This document shows, piece after piece, positions 7,867-16,405 of a stretch of DNA of 64,000 nt. How positions within the stretch are numbered: position 1 is the first letter of the stretch; each line of letters begins with the position of its first letter. The stretch comes from Tabrizicola sp. (GTDB taxonomy: Bacteria; Pseudomonadota; Alphaproteobacteria; Rhodobacterales; Rhodobacteraceae). The position numbers and the translations under genes were made by a program. A model generated the notes under the pieces. The model did not search any database, was not told the origin of the DNA, and worked only from the letters and a program-made list of their open reading frames with translations. The stretch is from positions 20,441-84,440 of the forward strand of contig NZ_JALHQD010000007.1 of the NCBI RefSeq assembly GCF_022842145.1, written 5' to 3'.

Positions 7867-8175
7867 ATGCAGACGCACAAGGCGAAACGGGTCGAGATCA
7901 TCATCGAAGCCCCGATGGAGGGCCGCCTGACCCAGGCGTTGGAGAAGGCCGGTGTGACAGGGTTCACCGTCCTTCCAGTCCTCGGCGGATCGGGCCGCTC
8001 CGGCCGCTGGACGCGCGAAGGCCAGGTCGGCCGCAGCGGCATGGTCGCCGTTGTCTGCCTTGTGCGACCGGAAAAGCTGGACACGCTGCTGGAGGCCGCC
8101 TTCACCGTCGTCGACCGCCATATCGGTGTGATCGGCGTGACGGATGCCGAGGTCCTCCGCGCCGAACGCTTCTAG
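7867..8175 (+). CDS. PII-like protein, probable SbtB partner
   Basis: 102 aa with a ferredoxin-like PII fold: KRVEIIIEAP, GVTGFTVLPVLGG, a flexible T-loop region GRSGRWTREGQVGRSGMVAV and VVDRHIGVIGVTDAEVLR. It starts one base after sbtA. SbtB proteins bind adenine nucleotides (cAMP, AMP, ATP) and regulate SbtA. This copy ends without the C-terminal cysteine loop found in some cyanobacterial SbtB proteins. The last four bases overlap the convergent regulator gene. It is too short and divergent to be GlnB/GlnK. Confidence 0.82.
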   Translation: MQTHKAKRVEIIIEAPMEGRLTQALEKAGVTGFTVLPVLGGSGRSGRWTREGQVGRSGMVAVVCLVRPEKLDTLLEAAFTVVDRHIGVIGVTDAEVLRAERF

Positions 8176-8768
8176 CGCGGCGCGAAGACGTAGAGGCAGC
8201 GGCAGGTCTCGGTCTCGGTCCCGCCACGCAGGCAGGCGTGCGGCATGGTCCCGTCGAAATGCACAGTGTCGCCGGGGTGCAGGGTGACGGGGGCATAGCC
8301 CTCGGTGTGCAGGACCAGCACCCCCGACAGGACATGCAGCATGTCGTCCGTCTCGTGCCGGTTCCAGTCCCCGAACCCTGCAAGGTCGCCTTGGGTGAAT
8401 TCCACCAGCATCGACTGGAACGGCCGCCCGCGCAGGTCCGCTCCCAGCGGCCAGAGCCGCGTGTTGGGATTGTCGATCCCGACCCCCGGCGTCCCCCGCT
8501 CCACCACCAAGCGTCCGACAAGCGCCACCGGCTCGGCCCGCACCAGATCGGACAGGGTGCAACCAAACCCTTGCGCCAGCTTCAAAAGGATCTCGAAGGT
8601 GGGGGACAACAGCCCGTTCTCGATCTTCGACAGCGTCGACCGCGCAAATCCCGCCCGATCCGCCAGCGCCTGCTGGTTCCAGCCCCGCGCCTCGCGCCAG
8701 CGCTTGATACGCTGGGCGAGCTCCTGGTGTGGTTCGGCGGCGCGGGGGCGGTCGGTGAGCGGGGCCAT
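8172..8768 (-). CDS. XRE-family regulator with C-terminal cupin
   Basis: 198 aa from ATG 8768. An N-terminal helix-turn-helix (LAQRIKRWREARGWNQQALA, then AGFARSTLSKIENGLLSPTF) is followed by a cupin domain (HETDDMLHVLSGVLVLHTEG, LHPGDTVHFDGTMPHA). This architecture (PuuR/HipB-cupin type) usually represses neighbouring amino-acid or polyamine catabolic genes and senses a small ligand through the cupin. It is divergent from the aminotransferase gene with two direct repeats between them, so it probably controls that operon and itself. Confidence 0.9.
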   Translation of the reverse strand: MAPLTDRPRAAEPHQELAQRIKRWREARGWNQQALADRAGFARSTLSKIENGLLSPTFEILLKLAQGFGCTLSDLVRAEPVALVGRLVVERGTPGVGIDNPNTRLWPLGADLRGRPFQSMLVEFTQGDLAGFGDWNRHETDDMLHVLSGVLVLHTEGYAPVTLHPGDTVHFDGTMPHACLRGGTETETCRCLYVFAPR

Positions 8769-8770
8769 GC

Positions 8771-8797
8771 ATGTTCCAATTGACGGCAGGATGTTCC
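8771..8797. promoter_or_regulatory. Two ATGTTCC direct repeats 20 bp apart
   Basis: ATGTTCC occurs at 8771-8777 and again at 8791-8797, start to start 20 bases, about two helical turns. They sit in the short gap between the divergent XRE-cupin regulator and the aminotransferase. Direct repeats on one helix face are a plausible operator for the regulator. The repeats are seen; the binding is inferred. Confidence 0.4.
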
Positions 8798-8825
8798 GAT
8801 AATAACAATCGGCGCAGCAATCACA

Positions 8826-10160
8826 ATGGGGCACCAGATGGCCGGACCGAAATCGCAAAGCCTGTTCGAGCGGGGCATGAAGGTGCTGGTCGAGGGCGTC
8901 TCCTCGGCCTCGCGCGGCCCGGCGACCTTTGGCGGCGCGCCGCGCTACATGAGCCACGGGGCGGGGTCACGGCTGTATGACGTGGACGGGCGCGAATACA
9001 TCGACTGGATGATGGCCTTTGGCGCCTTGCCGCTGGGCCACGCCCACCCGAAAGTGGTCGAAACCATCGCCCGCGAGGCTGCCCGTGGCACCCACTTCGC
9101 CACGGCGCTGGAGGTCGAGGTCGAGGTGGCCGAGATGCTGGTGGCGCTTCTGCCCCACGTGGACAAGGTCCGCTTTGCCAACACGGGGACCGAAGCCGCG
9201 ATGGCCGCCTTCCGGTTGGCGCGAGGCCACACGGGGCGACGCAAGATCATCAAGTTCGAAGGCCACTATCACGGCTGGTGGGATTCGGTGCTGATCAACA
9301 CCAACCCTTATCCGCCTACCCTCTTGGGCCACCCGAACGACCCGATCCGCATTCCCGACTCGTCCGGCATCCCGGAGGAAGCCTGGAAGGACACCATCGT
9401 CGTGCGCTGGAACGACGTGGAGGCGCTGGAGCGCGCGATGGCGCTGCATGGCGATCAGGCGGCTTGCGTGGTGACCGAAGGGGTGATGTCCAACATGGGC
9501 GTCATCCCCCCGAAACCCGGCTACCTGAACCGGATGCAGGAACTGTGCCAGAAGCACGGGGCGCTGTTCTATTTGGACGAGACCGTCACCGGCTTCCGTC
9601 TGGCGGCGGGGGGCTGCGCGGAACTCTATGGCCTGACGCCCGACATCGTGACCTACGGCAAGGCGCTGGGGGGCGGTCTGCCGATGGCGATGATCGGCGG
9701 GCGGGCGGATGTGATGGCGGGCCTTGAATGGGGCAAGGTGCTGCACTTTGGCACCCATAATGCTGGCCGTCTGGCGCTGCATGTGACCAAGGTGATGCTG
9801 GAGACGATGCTTGCCGACGATCAGGCGGGGTTCGCGAAGATCAAGGACCTCGGCCTCAAGATGGCTGACAGCGTCCGTCAGGTGGCGCGCACCTCGAACC
9901 GGCACGGGATCGTGGTGCAGGGGGTGAATTCCATGTTCCAGATCTTCTTCACCGACAAGGCCGAGATCGCCGATTACCGCGACTTCTGCACCCATGTCGA
10001 CCGCATGAAGTTCCGCGATTTCGCCCTGCGGCTGATGGACAAGGGCATCTACATGAACCCCTCGGCCACGCTGCATTCGCTGTCCTCGATCGTCCATACC
10101 GAGGCCGACATCGACACCACCGCCAAGGCGATGGCCGAGGTGCTGGAGGAAATGGCGTGA
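8826..10160 (+). CDS. Class III PLP aminotransferase (GSA-aminotransferase-like)
   Basis: 444 aa from ATG 8826; ATG 8838 is an equally plausible start (MAGPKSQSLF). Family features: DVDGREYIDWMMAFGALPLG, ANTGTEAAMAAFRLAR, EGHYHGWWDS, LDETVTGFRLAAGG (PLP aspartate) and TYGKALGGGLP with the Schiff-base lysine. The pattern is closest to the HemL-like branch of class III enzymes, but the neighbours are not haem genes. The XRE-cupin regulator and a ProC-like reductase point to catabolism or modification of an amino compound. The product could be a semialdehyde that cyclises to an imine. True hemL is less likely. Confidence 0.85.
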   Translation: MGHQMAGPKSQSLFERGMKVLVEGVSSASRGPATFGGAPRYMSHGAGSRLYDVDGREYIDWMMAFGALPLGHAHPKVVETIAREAARGTHFATALEVEVEVAEMLVALLPHVDKVRFANTGTEAAMAAFRLARGHTGRRKIIKFEGHYHGWWDSVLINTNPYPPTLLGHPNDPIRIPDSSGIPEEAWKDTIVVRWNDVEALERAMALHGDQAACVVTEGVMSNMGVIPPKPGYLNRMQELCQKHGALFYLDETVTGFRLAAGGCAELYGLTPDIVTYGKALGGGLPMAMIGGRADVMAGLEWGKVLHFGTHNAGRLALHVTKVMLETMLADDQAGFAKIKDLGLKMADSVRQVARTSNRHGIVVQGVNSMFQIFFTDKAEIADYRDFCTHVDRMKFRDFALRLMDKGIYMNPSATLHSLSSIVHTEADIDTTAKAMAEVLEEMA

Positions 10161-10912
10161 TCACCATCGGCATCCTCGGGGTCGGCGGGCTGGCGGCGCT
10201 GATGGTCCGGGGGATGCAGGGGGCTGGGTATCGCCTGATCCTGTCGCCCCGAAATGCCGAGGTCGCGGCCCGACTGGCGGCGGAGCATGGCTGTGAGGTC
10301 GCGGCGTCGAACCAGGCTGTCGTCGATGCGGCGGACGGAGTCTTCGTCTCGCTTCCCGCAGCCACGGGTGCTTCGGAACTGGCGCAACTGGCCTTCCGTC
10401 CCGGCCAGCCGGTGCTGTCGGCGATGGCGGGGACGGGACTGGCCAAGCTGCAATCGGTGATCGGTCCGGCCCGCGCGGCGGTCAGCATGATGCCGGGCTA
10501 TGCCAATGCGCTGGGGGTCGGGCCGTCGATCCTGTATCCCGACGACAGCTTCTGGCGACCGTTCCTGGCTGCCACTGGCCGGGTCCAGACCTTCGACGAT
10601 GAGGCGGGCTTCACCACCGCCGCCACCTTCGGCGCCTTCTCGGGCGCCAGTTTCGCCTTCATGGCGCAGGCGATCGCCTGGTACGAATCCCAGGGCCTTC
10701 CGCCCGGCACCGCCCGCGCCCTTGTCGCCGCAACCCTGCGCGGCAATGCCGAGGTGCTTCTGTCGGAAGATCGCGGCCTTCCCGAGATCCAGCGCGAGGT
10801 CATCACCCCGGGGGGCATCTCGGAGCTTCTGGTTTCGACCCTGAACGAGCGGGGGGCATTGTCGGCCTGGGATGAGGCCCTGATCCGCGTCCTGCGCCGG
10901 ATCGGCGGTTAG
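10157..10912 (+). CDS. ProC-like NAD(P)-binding reductase
   Basis: 251 aa, starting at a GTG that overlaps the aminotransferase stop (GTGA), so it is translationally coupled. The Rossmann start is ITIGILGVGGLAALMVRGMQ. The C-terminal helical part ends with TPGGISELLVSTLNERG, the counterpart of the substrate-binding TPGG loop of pyrroline-5-carboxylate reductase. The sequence is otherwise divergent from ProC, so proline synthesis is doubtful. The tight pairing suggests it reduces the imine or cyclic product of the aminotransferase. The substrate is unknown. Confidence 0.7.
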   Translation: MITIGILGVGGLAALMVRGMQGAGYRLILSPRNAEVAARLAAEHGCEVAASNQAVVDAADGVFVSLPAATGASELAQLAFRPGQPVLSAMAGTGLAKLQSVIGPARAAVSMMPGYANALGVGPSILYPDDSFWRPFLAATGRVQTFDDEAGFTTAATFGAFSGASFAFMAQAIAWYESQGLPPGTARALVAATLRGNAEVLLSEDRGLPEIQREVITPGGISELLVSTLNERGALSAWDEALIRVLRRIGG

Positions 10913-11135
10913 ACCAGTCGTCGACTGACCGGGATCCCTCCTCGTGCGACTTCGTCTTCTCGTCGGAAGATCCTGCACGAGGATTGCAGAAGTCCACGAT
11001 AGCATGACCTATCCCACCGCCAGCGGGTGACGGGTACGGTCTGCCACGGAACCGGACAAATGTTGCCAAATCCCTAACGTCCGCAGCCATGATATTGAAA
11101 TATATGGCCTGTCGCGGGGCGCTACGCGTGGCGGA

Positions 11136-12839
11136 TCAGGCGGCGAGGTCCCCTGTCCCCACCTCGTACAGCCCCGCCGCCCCTTCCTTTGCCTGGGCCA
11201 GCAGCCCGCCCAACTGGGGCAAGAGCCGCCGGATCATCACCCGGGCGAGCGCCTCCCGCCCCGGATCGGCCAGTGTTGCCATCAGGTGGACCTGCCCGCC
11301 CAGGACCAGCGCGAAGGCCCTCAGGTAGGGTACCGCCCCGGCGAAACGGTCGTTGAGAGGGAGGGCAACCATCGCCTCGGTCCCGTCCCGCAGCGCCTCG
11401 GCGGCGGCCCAGACCTCGCCTGCCAGATCCGGCAGCCGGGTGCGGCCAGCCTCGGCCCCGCGCTGGACCTCGTCGATCAGCCGAAACGCGGCATCGCCGC
11501 CGTCGGCCAGCTTCCGGCCCACCAGGTCCATCGCCTGGATGCCGTTCGTCCCCTCATAGATCGGCAGGATGCGGGCGTCGCGCAGGTACTGGGCCGCCCC
11601 CGTCTCCTCGACGAAGCCCATGCCGCCGTGGATCTGCACCCCGACCCCTGCCACCTCGCAGGCGACATCGGTGCCGTAGGCCTTGGCGATGGGGGTCAGC
11701 AGCGCCGCGCGGGCCTGCCAGTCCGGGCTGCCGGTCGCCGTGGCCATGTCGATCGCCTTGGCGCAGGCCAGCGAGATCGCGCGGGCGGCGAAGACCTCGG
11801 CCCGTGCCATCGCCAGCATCCGGCGGACGTCGGCGTGATCCAGGATCGGTCCGTCCGCCGACAGCGGAGTCGGCCCCTGATGCCGCCCCTCGGCATAGGT
11901 AAGCGCGTGCTGGAGCGCGGCCTCGGCAATCCCCACCCCCTGCGCGGCGACGGAAAGCCGGGCGTTGTTCATCATCGTGAACATCGCGGCCATGCCCTTG
12001 TGTGGCGCGCCGACCAGCCATCCGGTCGCGCCGGTGAACTCCATCACGCAGGTCGGGCTGCCGTGGATGCCCAGCTTGTGCTCCAGGCTGACGGCCCGAA
12101 GGCCGTTGCGGTCCCCAAGCCGCCCGGAAGCATCGGGGATGAACTTCGGCACCATGAAGAGGCTGATCCCCCTCGTCCCCTCGGCCCCGTCCGGCAGGCG
12201 GGCCAGGACCAGGTGGCAGACATTGGGGGTGAGGTCGCTGTCGCCCCAGGTGATGAAGATCTTCTGCCCGGTGATCGCGAAGGTGCCGTCACCATTCGGC
12301 ACAGCCCTGGTCCGCAAGGCACCCACGTCCGAGCCCGCGTGGGGTTCGGTCAGGTTCATGGTGCCCGACCACTCGCCCGAGGTGAGCCGGGGCAGGTAAA
12401 GCGCCTTCAACTTGTCCGAAGCATGGTGTTCCAGCGCCTCGATCTGACCCTTTGTCAGAAGGGGTTTCAGTTGCAAGGCAAGACAGGCAGCGGACATCAT
12501 CTCGTCGACGCCCAGCGAAAGCGAGATCGGCAGGCCCATGCCGCCGAACGCCGGGCTGGCGGCCATGCCGACCCAACCGCCCTGCGCAATCGCGCGGTAG
12601 CCGTCGGCAAAGCCGGGGGGCGAGACGACCACGCCGTTCTCCAGCCGGGCGGGGTTCTGGTCGCCGACCCGGTTCAACGGTGCGAGGACGTCTGTCGAGA
12701 GGCGCCCCGCTTCGGCCAGGATTGCCTCGGCAAGATCGGGGGTCGCAGTGGCAAAACGTTCGGTTGCCGCGACATCGGCGAAGCCCACCACATGATCCAG
12801 GATGAAACGGATATCCTTGACGGGTGCGCGGTAGGGCAT
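11136..12839 (-). CDS. Acyl-CoA dehydrogenase (DmdC/long-form family)
   Basis: 567 aa, longer than classical acyl-CoA dehydrogenases and typical of the roughly 570-600 aa group that includes DmdC. Motifs: TSGEWSGTMNLTEPHAGSDV, AITGQKIFITWGD, EHKLGIHGSPTCVM and QIHGGMGFVEE followed by ILPIYEGTNGIQAMDLVGRK, with the catalytic glutamate in YEGT. FAD-dependent alpha,beta-dehydrogenation of an acyl-CoA is expected in the cytoplasm. It stands alone with no other beta-oxidation gene adjacent, so the chain is undefined; 3-methylmercaptopropionyl-CoA is one possibility in this order. The 223 bases on its downstream side (10913-11135) show no gene. Confidence 0.9.
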   Translation of the reverse strand: MPYRAPVKDIRFILDHVVGFADVAATERFATATPDLAEAILAEAGRLSTDVLAPLNRVGDQNPARLENGVVVSPPGFADGYRAIAQGGWVGMAASPAFGGMGLPISLSLGVDEMMSAACLALQLKPLLTKGQIEALEHHASDKLKALYLPRLTSGEWSGTMNLTEPHAGSDVGALRTRAVPNGDGTFAITGQKIFITWGDSDLTPNVCHLVLARLPDGAEGTRGISLFMVPKFIPDASGRLGDRNGLRAVSLEHKLGIHGSPTCVMEFTGATGWLVGAPHKGMAAMFTMMNNARLSVAAQGVGIAEAALQHALTYAEGRHQGPTPLSADGPILDHADVRRMLAMARAEVFAARAISLACAKAIDMATATGSPDWQARAALLTPIAKAYGTDVACEVAGVGVQIHGGMGFVEETGAAQYLRDARILPIYEGTNGIQAMDLVGRKLADGGDAAFRLIDEVQRGAEAGRTRLPDLAGEVWAAAEALRDGTEAMVALPLNDRFAGAVPYLRAFALVLGGQVHLMATLADPGREALARVMIRRLLPQLGGLLAQAKEGAAGLYEVGTGDLAA

Positions 12840-12948
12840 CGGGACCTCTTTCGGTCAAAGCTTGGCAAAACGGGGGGGCTGGCTTATGGACGGCCCGTCG
12901 CAAGGCTATTCCATTCGCCGAACCCATCAAGTTGGACGCTGCGTCACC

Positions 12949-13896
12949 ATGACCCTGACTCTTGCCTCGGACGACGCCGGGATTGCCGAAGCCGCGCGGC
13001 TTCTGGCGGCGGGAGAGCTGGTCGCTTTCCCGACCGAGACGGTCTACGGGCTGGGCGGGGATGCGCGGAACGGCAGGGCTGTGGCGGGGATCTACGAGGC
13101 GAAGGGGCGGCCAAGCTTCAATCCGCTGATTGTGCATCTGCCTGATCTGGTGGCCGTGGAAAGGATCGCGCACGTCGGACCGAAGGCGCGGATGCTGGCG
13201 CAGGCATTCTGGCCGGGGCCGCTGACGCTGGTCCTGCCCCTGAAGGACGGCTCAGGGATTTCGCCGCTGGTAACGGCGGGACTGACGACGGGCGCGGTGC
13301 GCGTCCCGGCACATCCCCTGGCGCAGCGGCTTTTGCGGGCGTTCGGCGGCCCCTTGGCGGCCCCCTCGGCGAACCCGTCGGGGCGGGTGTCTCCGACCCG
13401 CGCGGGCCATGTGCTGGAGGGGCTGGCCGGACGGATCGCCGCGGTGCTGGATGGCGGACCCTGTGCCGTGGGGCTGGAGTCAACCATCGTGTTGGCTGAT
13501 CCCGAGCCCGTTCTGCTGCGGCCCGGCGGTCTGCCGGTGGAGGCGCTGGAGGCGGCTTTGGGACAGCCCCTGGCGGTGGGAGGCGATGCGGGCAAGCCGA
13601 CCTCGCCGGGTCAGTTGGCCTCGCACTACGCGCCCGAGGCCACCTTGCGGCTTGGCGCGACCGAGGCGCGGGATGGCGAGGTGCTGGTGGGCTTTGGTCC
13701 GGTGCAGGGCGCGCTGACGCTGTCCCGGACGGGCGATCTGGTCGAAGCGGCGGCGGCCCTTTTCCAGATGCTGCGCGAGGCGGACAAGCTGGCTGGTCCG
13801 GGGGGGCGCATCGCCTTTGCGCCGGTTTCCGAGACGGGCCTGGGCCGCGCGATCAATGACCGGCTGCGGCGGGCGGCCGCACCACGCGGCGTTTAG
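12949..13896 (+). CDS. tsaC: Threonylcarbamoyl-AMP synthase (Sua5/YwlC/TsaC)
   Basis: 315 aa from ATG 12949. The YrdC domain motifs are clear: LLAAGELVAFPTETVYGLGG, YEAKGRPSFNPLIVHL, FWPGPLTLVLP, RVPAHPLAQRLL and APSANPSGRVSPT. A C-terminal Sua5 extension (SPGQLASHYAPEATLRL) makes it the long Sua5 form. It makes threonylcarbamoyl-AMP for the t6A37 tRNA modification. The start is uncertain because the frame extends upstream to 12862 and the ribosome site is weak. A terminator-like hairpin follows. Confidence 0.93.
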   Translation: MTLTLASDDAGIAEAARLLAAGELVAFPTETVYGLGGDARNGRAVAGIYEAKGRPSFNPLIVHLPDLVAVERIAHVGPKARMLAQAFWPGPLTLVLPLKDGSGISPLVTAGLTTGAVRVPAHPLAQRLLRAFGGPLAAPSANPSGRVSPTRAGHVLEGLAGRIAAVLDGGPCAVGLESTIVLADPEPVLLRPGGLPVEALEAALGQPLAVGGDAGKPTSPGQLASHYAPEATLRLGATEARDGEVLVGFGPVQGALTLSRTGDLVEAAAALFQMLREADKLAGPGGRIAFAPVSETGLGRAINDRLRRAAAPRGV

Positions 13897-13938
13897 CCAA
13901 CCGAAACCCCAACGTCACACCGGCCCGGCATGGATGTG

Positions 13939-13964
13939 TAACGGGGAAATTCCCCGTTAATTTT
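13939..13964 (+). terminator. Rho-independent terminator after tsaC
   Basis: TAACGGGG (13939-13946) and CCCCGTTA (13952-13959) form a perfect 8-bp stem with loop AAATT, followed by ATTTTC. It separates tsaC from mscL. Confidence 0.7.
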
Positions 13965-14057
13965 CGGTTCACCTGTGCAATAGTTTGCCCGGGCCTGAGA
14001 GCCTGAGTAAAGAGAAAACCCGCCAGCCAAGCCGGGAAAACCAAGGGAACTGTGGAA

Positions 14058-14429
14058 ATGTTTAACGAATTCAAAGCTTTCATAGCGCGCGGCAACGTGC
14101 TTGATCTTGCCGTCGGTGTCGTCATCGGTGCCGCCTTCACGGCGATCGTCACCTCGCTTGTCGATGACCTGATCAACCCGTTGATCGGCCTCATCGTCGG
14201 CGGCGTGGACTTCAGCGGGCTGAGCGCCGGTCTGGGCGACGCGCAATTCATGTACGGCAACTTCATCACCGCGATCATCAAGTTCGTGATCGTGGCTTGG
14301 GTGGTGTTCCTGATCGTGAAGGCCGTGAACCGGATGATGCCGAAGAAGGAAGAAGCTCCGGCCGCGCCCGCTGGCCCGTCGGACAACGACCTGCTGAAGG
14401 AAATCCTGGCCGCGCTGAAAGCCAAGTAA
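14058..14429 (+). CDS. mscL: Large-conductance mechanosensitive channel MscL
   Basis: 123 aa. The N-terminal amphipathic helix and first membrane segment [20 protein letters not shown] continue into [20 protein letters not shown] second segment is [20 protein letters not shown], and the C-terminal bundle ends [14 protein letters not shown]. The pore-lining TM1 and the family length fit MscL. It opens a large pore on hypo-osmotic shock. A GTG at 14052 is an alternative start, but ATG 14058 matches the family N-terminus. It is monocistronic between two hairpins. Confidence 0.95.
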   Translation: MFNEFKAFIARGNVLDLAVGVVIGAAFTAIVTSLVDDLINPLIGLIVGGVDFSGLSAGLGDAQFMYGNFITAIIKFVIVAWVVFLIVKAVNRMMPKKEEAPAAPAGPSDNDLLKEILAALKAK

Positions 14430-14449
14430 GTCCCGAAATGTTCTGGAAG

Positions 14450-14481
14450 ACGGCCCGCGGGAGCGATCCTGCGGGCCGTTT
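14450..14481. terminator. Hairpin between mscL and the convergent YedZ-like gene
   Basis: ACGGCCCGC (14450-14458) pairs perfectly with GCGGGCCGT (14471-14479) across a 12-base loop and is followed by a short T run (TTT). The position between convergent genes suggests bidirectional termination. The short T run makes the call moderate. Confidence 0.6.
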
Positions 14482-14485
14482 CCAT

Positions 14486-15091
14486 TCAAGCAGGCAGCGG
14501 CGCACGCGGACGCAGATACCAGTACCAAAGACGGTAGGCCCAAAGTGCGATCAGCGGGCCGAAGTGCACCGCAGCCGGGGGCCAGCTGCCCCAATTGTGC
14601 AGCGCGGCCCAGTGGATCAGCACCAGGACGGCGGCGGGATAGGCCCAGCGTTGCAGGGTCTTCCAGCCCGTATGCAGCCAGCGTTGCGCCGCGTTGTTCG
14701 AGGTGATGGCGAGCGGCACGAACAGCACCATCGCCAGCCAGCCGGTCCAGATTTCGGTATGCGGCAGGGTCTCGACGATGCGGTCCAGAGTGCCGCGGTC
14801 GATGACATAGATCACGGTATGGGCAAGGGCGTACAAGAAGGCTGCCATCTCGATGTCGCGACGGTGATGCACCAGCCAGCGCGGCCACTGTCGGCCCTTG
14901 AACAGCAGCATCAGTCCCGATGCCATCATCCCGATGATCATGAAGCGGGCGGCCCATTCGCCGGTGGGGTGGAGAAGCCGGTGGAAAGCCTCGGGGTCAT
15001 CACCGAAGAGAGAGGGCAGGGCTGGAAGCGCGGGGATGGACAGCACGACCCAAAGGATCAGGGTCGAGGGTTTGTAGCCAAGGATTGTCAT
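14486..15091 (-). CDS. Ferric reductase-like membrane protein (YedZ/MsrQ-like)
   Basis: 201 aa with about six membrane helices and histidines suited to haem binding: LLHPTGEWAARFMIIGMMAS, LVHHRRDIEMAAFLYALAH and AAVLVLIHWAALHNW. The order and sequence match the YedZ/MsrQ ferric reductase-like haem-binding subunit. MsrQ normally passes electrons from quinones or flavin to MsrP, which repairs periplasmic methionine sulfoxide. No msrP gene lies next to it, so the partner is either elsewhere or different. It is convergent with mscL. Confidence 0.75.
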   Translation of the reverse strand: MTILGYKPSTLILWVVLSIPALPALPSLFGDDPEAFHRLLHPTGEWAARFMIIGMMASGLMLLFKGRQWPRWLVHHRRDIEMAAFLYALAHTVIYVIDRGTLDRIVETLPHTEIWTGWLAMVLFVPLAITSNNAAQRWLHTGWKTLQRWAYPAAVLVLIHWAALHNWGSWPPAAVHFGPLIALWAYRLWYWYLRPRAPLPA

Positions 15092-15146
15092 GGGGCACCT
15101 GTTGACTGGTGCCCCACATACGCCGCGGTGCAGCGCTTCCGTCGCG

Positions 15147-16265
15147 TCAGAGCGACAGGGCGTCCGCAGCCGGGATCACCGGCAAGCCAAGTGCCACGCC
15201 AACGGCGGCGTAGGTCAGCTTCCCGGCATGGACGTTCAGGCCGTTGAGCAGGTGCTTGTCGTCGGCGCAAGCCTGCTTCCAGCCCTTGTCGGCCAAGGCC
15301 AGCATGAAGGGCATCGTGGCGTTCCCCAGGGCCTGGGTCGACGTGCGGGCCACTGCGCCGGGCATGTTGGCGACGCAGTAGTGCATGATCCCGTCGACCT
15401 CGTAGATCGGGTCCTGGTGGGTGGTGGCGCGGGAGGTCTCGAAGCAGCCGCCCTGGTCGATGGCGACGTCGACGAGGGCCGCGCCGGGTTTCAGCTCCTT
15501 CAACTGGGCGCGGGAGATCAGCTTGGGGGCCGCCGCGCCGGGAATCAGGACTGCGCCGATGATCAGGTCGGCCTCGCGCGCCAGAGAGATGGTGTTGCCA
15601 GCCGAGGCGTAGGCGTTCTTGAACTCGCGGCCGAAGACGTCGTCCAGATAGCGCAGGCGGTTGACTGAACGGTCGATGACCGTGACATCCGCGCCCATCC
15701 CGGCGGCGACCTTGGCGGCGTGGGTTCCGACGACACCACCGCCGATGACCAGCACCTTGGCCGGAAGCACACCCGGAACACCGCCCAGCAGCACACCGCG
15801 CCCGCCGTTGGCCTTTTGCAACGTCCAGGCGCCGACTTGCGGAGAAAGACGGCCCGCAACCTCGGACATCGGGGCCAGAAGGGGCAGGCCGCCACGGTCG
15901 TCGGTCACTGTCTCGTAGGCGATGCAGGTCGCTCCGCTTGCGAGAAGGTCGTGGGTCTGGTCTGGATCGGGGGCGAGGTGGAGGTAGGTGAACAGGACCT
16001 GCCCCTCACGCAGGCGCTTGCGTTCGACGGCCTGCGGTTCCTTGACCTTGACGATCATGTCGGCCTTGGCGAAGACCTCTTCGGCCGTGTCGACGATGCG
16101 GGCCCCGGCGGCGACATAGTCGGCGTCGGAAAAGCCGGCACCCATCCCGGCCTTGGTTTCGATCATCACCTCATGGCCGTGGGCCACCGCCTCGCGGGCA
16201 GCGTCCGGCGTCATGCCGACGCGGAACTCCTGCGGCTTGATCTCTTTGGGGCATCCGATTTTCAT
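15147..16265 (-). CDS. ald: Alanine dehydrogenase
   Basis: 372 aa, the normal family length. The N-terminus MKIGCPKEIKPQEFRVGMTP carries the substrate-contacting arginine. Further marks are MIVKVKEPQ, FTYLHLAPD, the NAD-binding VLVIGGGVVGTHAAKVAAGM and DVAIDQGGCFETSRATTHQD. It catalyses reversible NAD-dependent deamination of L-alanine to pyruvate and ammonium. It is divergent from an Lrp/AsnC-type regulator, the usual ald control arrangement, with a large inverted repeat between them. Confidence 0.96.
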   Translation of the reverse strand: MKIGCPKEIKPQEFRVGMTPDAAREAVAHGHEVMIETKAGMGAGFSDADYVAAGARIVDTAEEVFAKADMIVKVKEPQAVERKRLREGQVLFTYLHLAPDPDQTHDLLASGATCIAYETVTDDRGGLPLLAPMSEVAGRLSPQVGAWTLQKANGGRGVLLGGVPGVLPAKVLVIGGGVVGTHAAKVAAGMGADVTVIDRSVNRLRYLDDVFGREFKNAYASAGNTISLAREADLIIGAVLIPGAAAPKLISRAQLKELKPGAALVDVAIDQGGCFETSRATTHQDPIYEVDGIMHYCVANMPGAVARTSTQALGNATMPFMLALADKGWKQACADDKHLLNGLNVHAGKLTYAAVGVALGLPVIPAADALSL

Positions 16266-16364
16266 GGTTCTCTCCCTGTGGGACCTGGTCCCTGTGGAAG
16301 CAATCCTGATCCGATTTCGTGGCGATGCTTTGAATTCTGATTGGCGCTGGCCACGGATAGGCGT

Positions 16365-16402
16365 AGATTCTGCGGTGAAATCACCAAGAGACCGCAGAAT
16401 CT
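16365..16402. promoter_or_regulatory. Perfect 12-bp inverted repeat in the ald-lrp gap
   Basis: AGATTCTGCGGT (16365-16376) and ACCGCAGAATCT (16391-16402) are perfect complements with a 14-base spacer. They end three bases before the regulator start codon. This is the strongest dyad between ald and the Lrp-type gene and is a likely autoregulatory operator. As RNA it would also cover the ribosome-binding region of the regulator, which has no obvious Shine-Dalgarno. Confidence 0.6.
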
Positions 16403-16405
16403 TTC

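Noticed and set aside
8826..10160. Calling the aminotransferase hemL
   Set aside because: Similar fold, but the regulator and coupled reductase do not fit haem synthesis, so only the family is named.
10913..11135. Small gene in the gap between the ProC-like and acyl-CoA dehydrogenase genes
   Set aside because: Open frames here lack ribosome sites and coding character; nothing supports a gene.
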